From: Clavibacter michiganensis
GTDB taxonomy: Bacteria > Actinomycetota > Actinomycetes > Actinomycetales > Microbacteriaceae
DNA: 64,000 nt
Assembly (NCBI RefSeq): GCF_002151125.1
Contig: NZ_MDJZ01000001.1
Span: forward strand, 26,743 to 90,742
Direction of reading: 5' to 3'
Shown piece by piece: positions 63,353 to 64,000 of this stretch (within the stretch, counting starts at the first letter, position 1; each line of letters starts with the position of its first letter). The position numbers and the translations under genes were made by a program. Below the pieces are notes generated by a model. The model did not search any database. It worked only from the letters and a program-made list of their open reading frames with translations, and was not told the DNA's origin.

Positions 63353-63379
63353 CGCGGCCCGGAGGAGCGCCGCCGCGCC

Positions 63380-63898
63380 TCATCCGGTCGCGGCCGACGG
63401 AGGTGCCTCGCGCAGGTAGGCGTCCACCAGGAAGGGGCCGCGGATCTCGCGCAGCCGGTCGAGGAGCTGGTCCACCGTGCCGCGCGTGAGGCCCGAGACG
63501 CACAGGTCGTACGGGCCGAGCGGCGGCAGCTTGCCGGTGCGGATGCGGATGACCTCCCACCCGGCCGCCCGCAGCGCGCGGTCCTTGCGCCGGTCGGCCT
63601 CCTCGCGGCGGCCGACGTGCTCCAGGCCATGGCGGCCCGTGGAGTCGTACTCGATCGCGACGCGCAGCTCGGGCAGCACGATGTCGGGCCACGCCTCGAG
63701 GTGCTCGAAGAACGGACGGGCGAGCCGGACGGCGTCGAGGCCCGGCGTCTGCTCGAGGCGCGCGGCCAGATCCTGCCGCAGGCGCTCCTCGACCGCGGAT
63801 GCGGGCGGCGGCGCGCACACGCTCGCGAACGGCTCGCCGACGGGGAGGTCGGGGGTCTTCGCGCAGACGCCGGGGGAGCGGCGGGGGCGGGCGGGCAC
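63380..63898 (-). CDS. DUF559-type (Vsr-like endonuclease fold) protein, start uncertain
   Basis: 172 aa from the first start in the window (GTG at 63898). The nuclease-fold core reads PDIVLPELRVAIEYDSTGRH, then ADRRKDRALRAAGWEVIRIR, the DUF559/Vsr pattern (acidic residue, then Glu-Tyr-Asp, then Arg/Ile strand). The frame stays open to the right edge, through a Pro/Arg/Ser-rich stretch, so the gene may start beyond the window. Function unknown. Confidence 0.6.
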   Translation of the reverse strand: MPARPRRSPGVCAKTPDLPVGEPFASVCAPPPASAVEERLRQDLAARLEQTPGLDAVRLARPFFEHLEAWPDIVLPELRVAIEYDSTGRHGLEHVGRREEADRRKDRALRAAGWEVIRIRTGKLPPLGPYDLCVSGLTRGTVDQLLDRLREIRGPFLVDAYLREAPPSAATG

Positions 63899-64000
63899 CG
63901 GGGCCGCGGGCGGGGATCCGCGCCGCTCGGCCGGGCCCGCGGTGCTCGGGGTGCCGTCCTTCCCGCGCCGGTCGCGGGCCGTGCCGTGGACCGCGGGCCG

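Overview
The window is chromosomal DNA of a very high-GC actinobacterium. The best fit is Microbacteriaceae, probably Clavibacter or a close relative. Reasons are the GC-dominated third codon positions, frequent GTG starts, many promoters of the TANNNT type 6-8 nt before a start codon (leaderless pattern), mycothiol metabolism (mca), and several actinobacterial-only families (DUF501, DUF3090, DUF4245, DUF4307, SCO1664, MSMEG_4193). Genus is inferred; nothing in the window proves it.

Layout. 0.1-14.8 kb is housekeeping: a Gfo/Idh/MocA oxidoreductase at the edge, rplY, pth, mfd, nhaA (minus), mazG, a TetR regulator, hisS, eno, an FtsB-like division protein, DUF501 and an orphan mycosin-like S8 protease. 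From memory, pth/rplY/mfd/mazG/eno/ftsB/DUF501 is also clustered in Mycobacterium. 14.9-16.5 kb holds a type-II NADH dehydrogenase and a tRNA-Leu(UAA) gene with an unusually short variable loop.

16.7-23.3 kb is the most unusual locus. It is a tight five-gene operon with every junction overlapping: GAF-SpoIIE phosphatase, cellulose-synthase-like GT2 with a large internal insertion, STAS protein, RsbW-like ATPase, and a GH26-like/OpgC acyltransferase fusion. I read it as a polysaccharide synthesis and decoration machine with its own partner-switching control circuit and no sigma factor.

23.4-34.6 kb holds a Tat-exported ferritin-like protein, an amino-acid permease, a large unrecognised Ig-like/membrane protein, a GH1-family protein that has lost both catalytic glutamates, LemA, a YcaQ/AlkZ-like glycosylase, an AI-2E family transporter and ilvA. 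34.6-55.5 kb follows an order I recall from M. tuberculosis Rv1080c-Rv1112: greA, DUF4307, mca, a membrane protein, hemolysin III, a Z-prenyl synthase, phoH2, fumC, DUF4245, xseB, xseA, ispH and ychF. It is interrupted by a small secreted protein and an ATPase-less sugar ABC importer behind a perfect 18-bp palindrome (37.0-41.05 kb). Carbonic anhydrase, fba, rmuC and an exonuclease are added.

55.6-64 kb holds the conserved uncharacterised triad MSMEG_4193 phosphatase/DUF3090/SCO1664 kinase-like, a HigBA toxin-antitoxin pair, two APC permeases (one followed by a universal stress protein), a TlpA-like gene remnant, a small protein behind a 12-codon upstream ORF, a GIY-YIG nuclease family protein and a DUF559 protein at the right edge.

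No CRISPR array, insertion sequence, prophage or rRNA was seen. A pervasive oddity is the hexamer GGATCC, which seems to dictate synonymous codon choice in all three reading phases.
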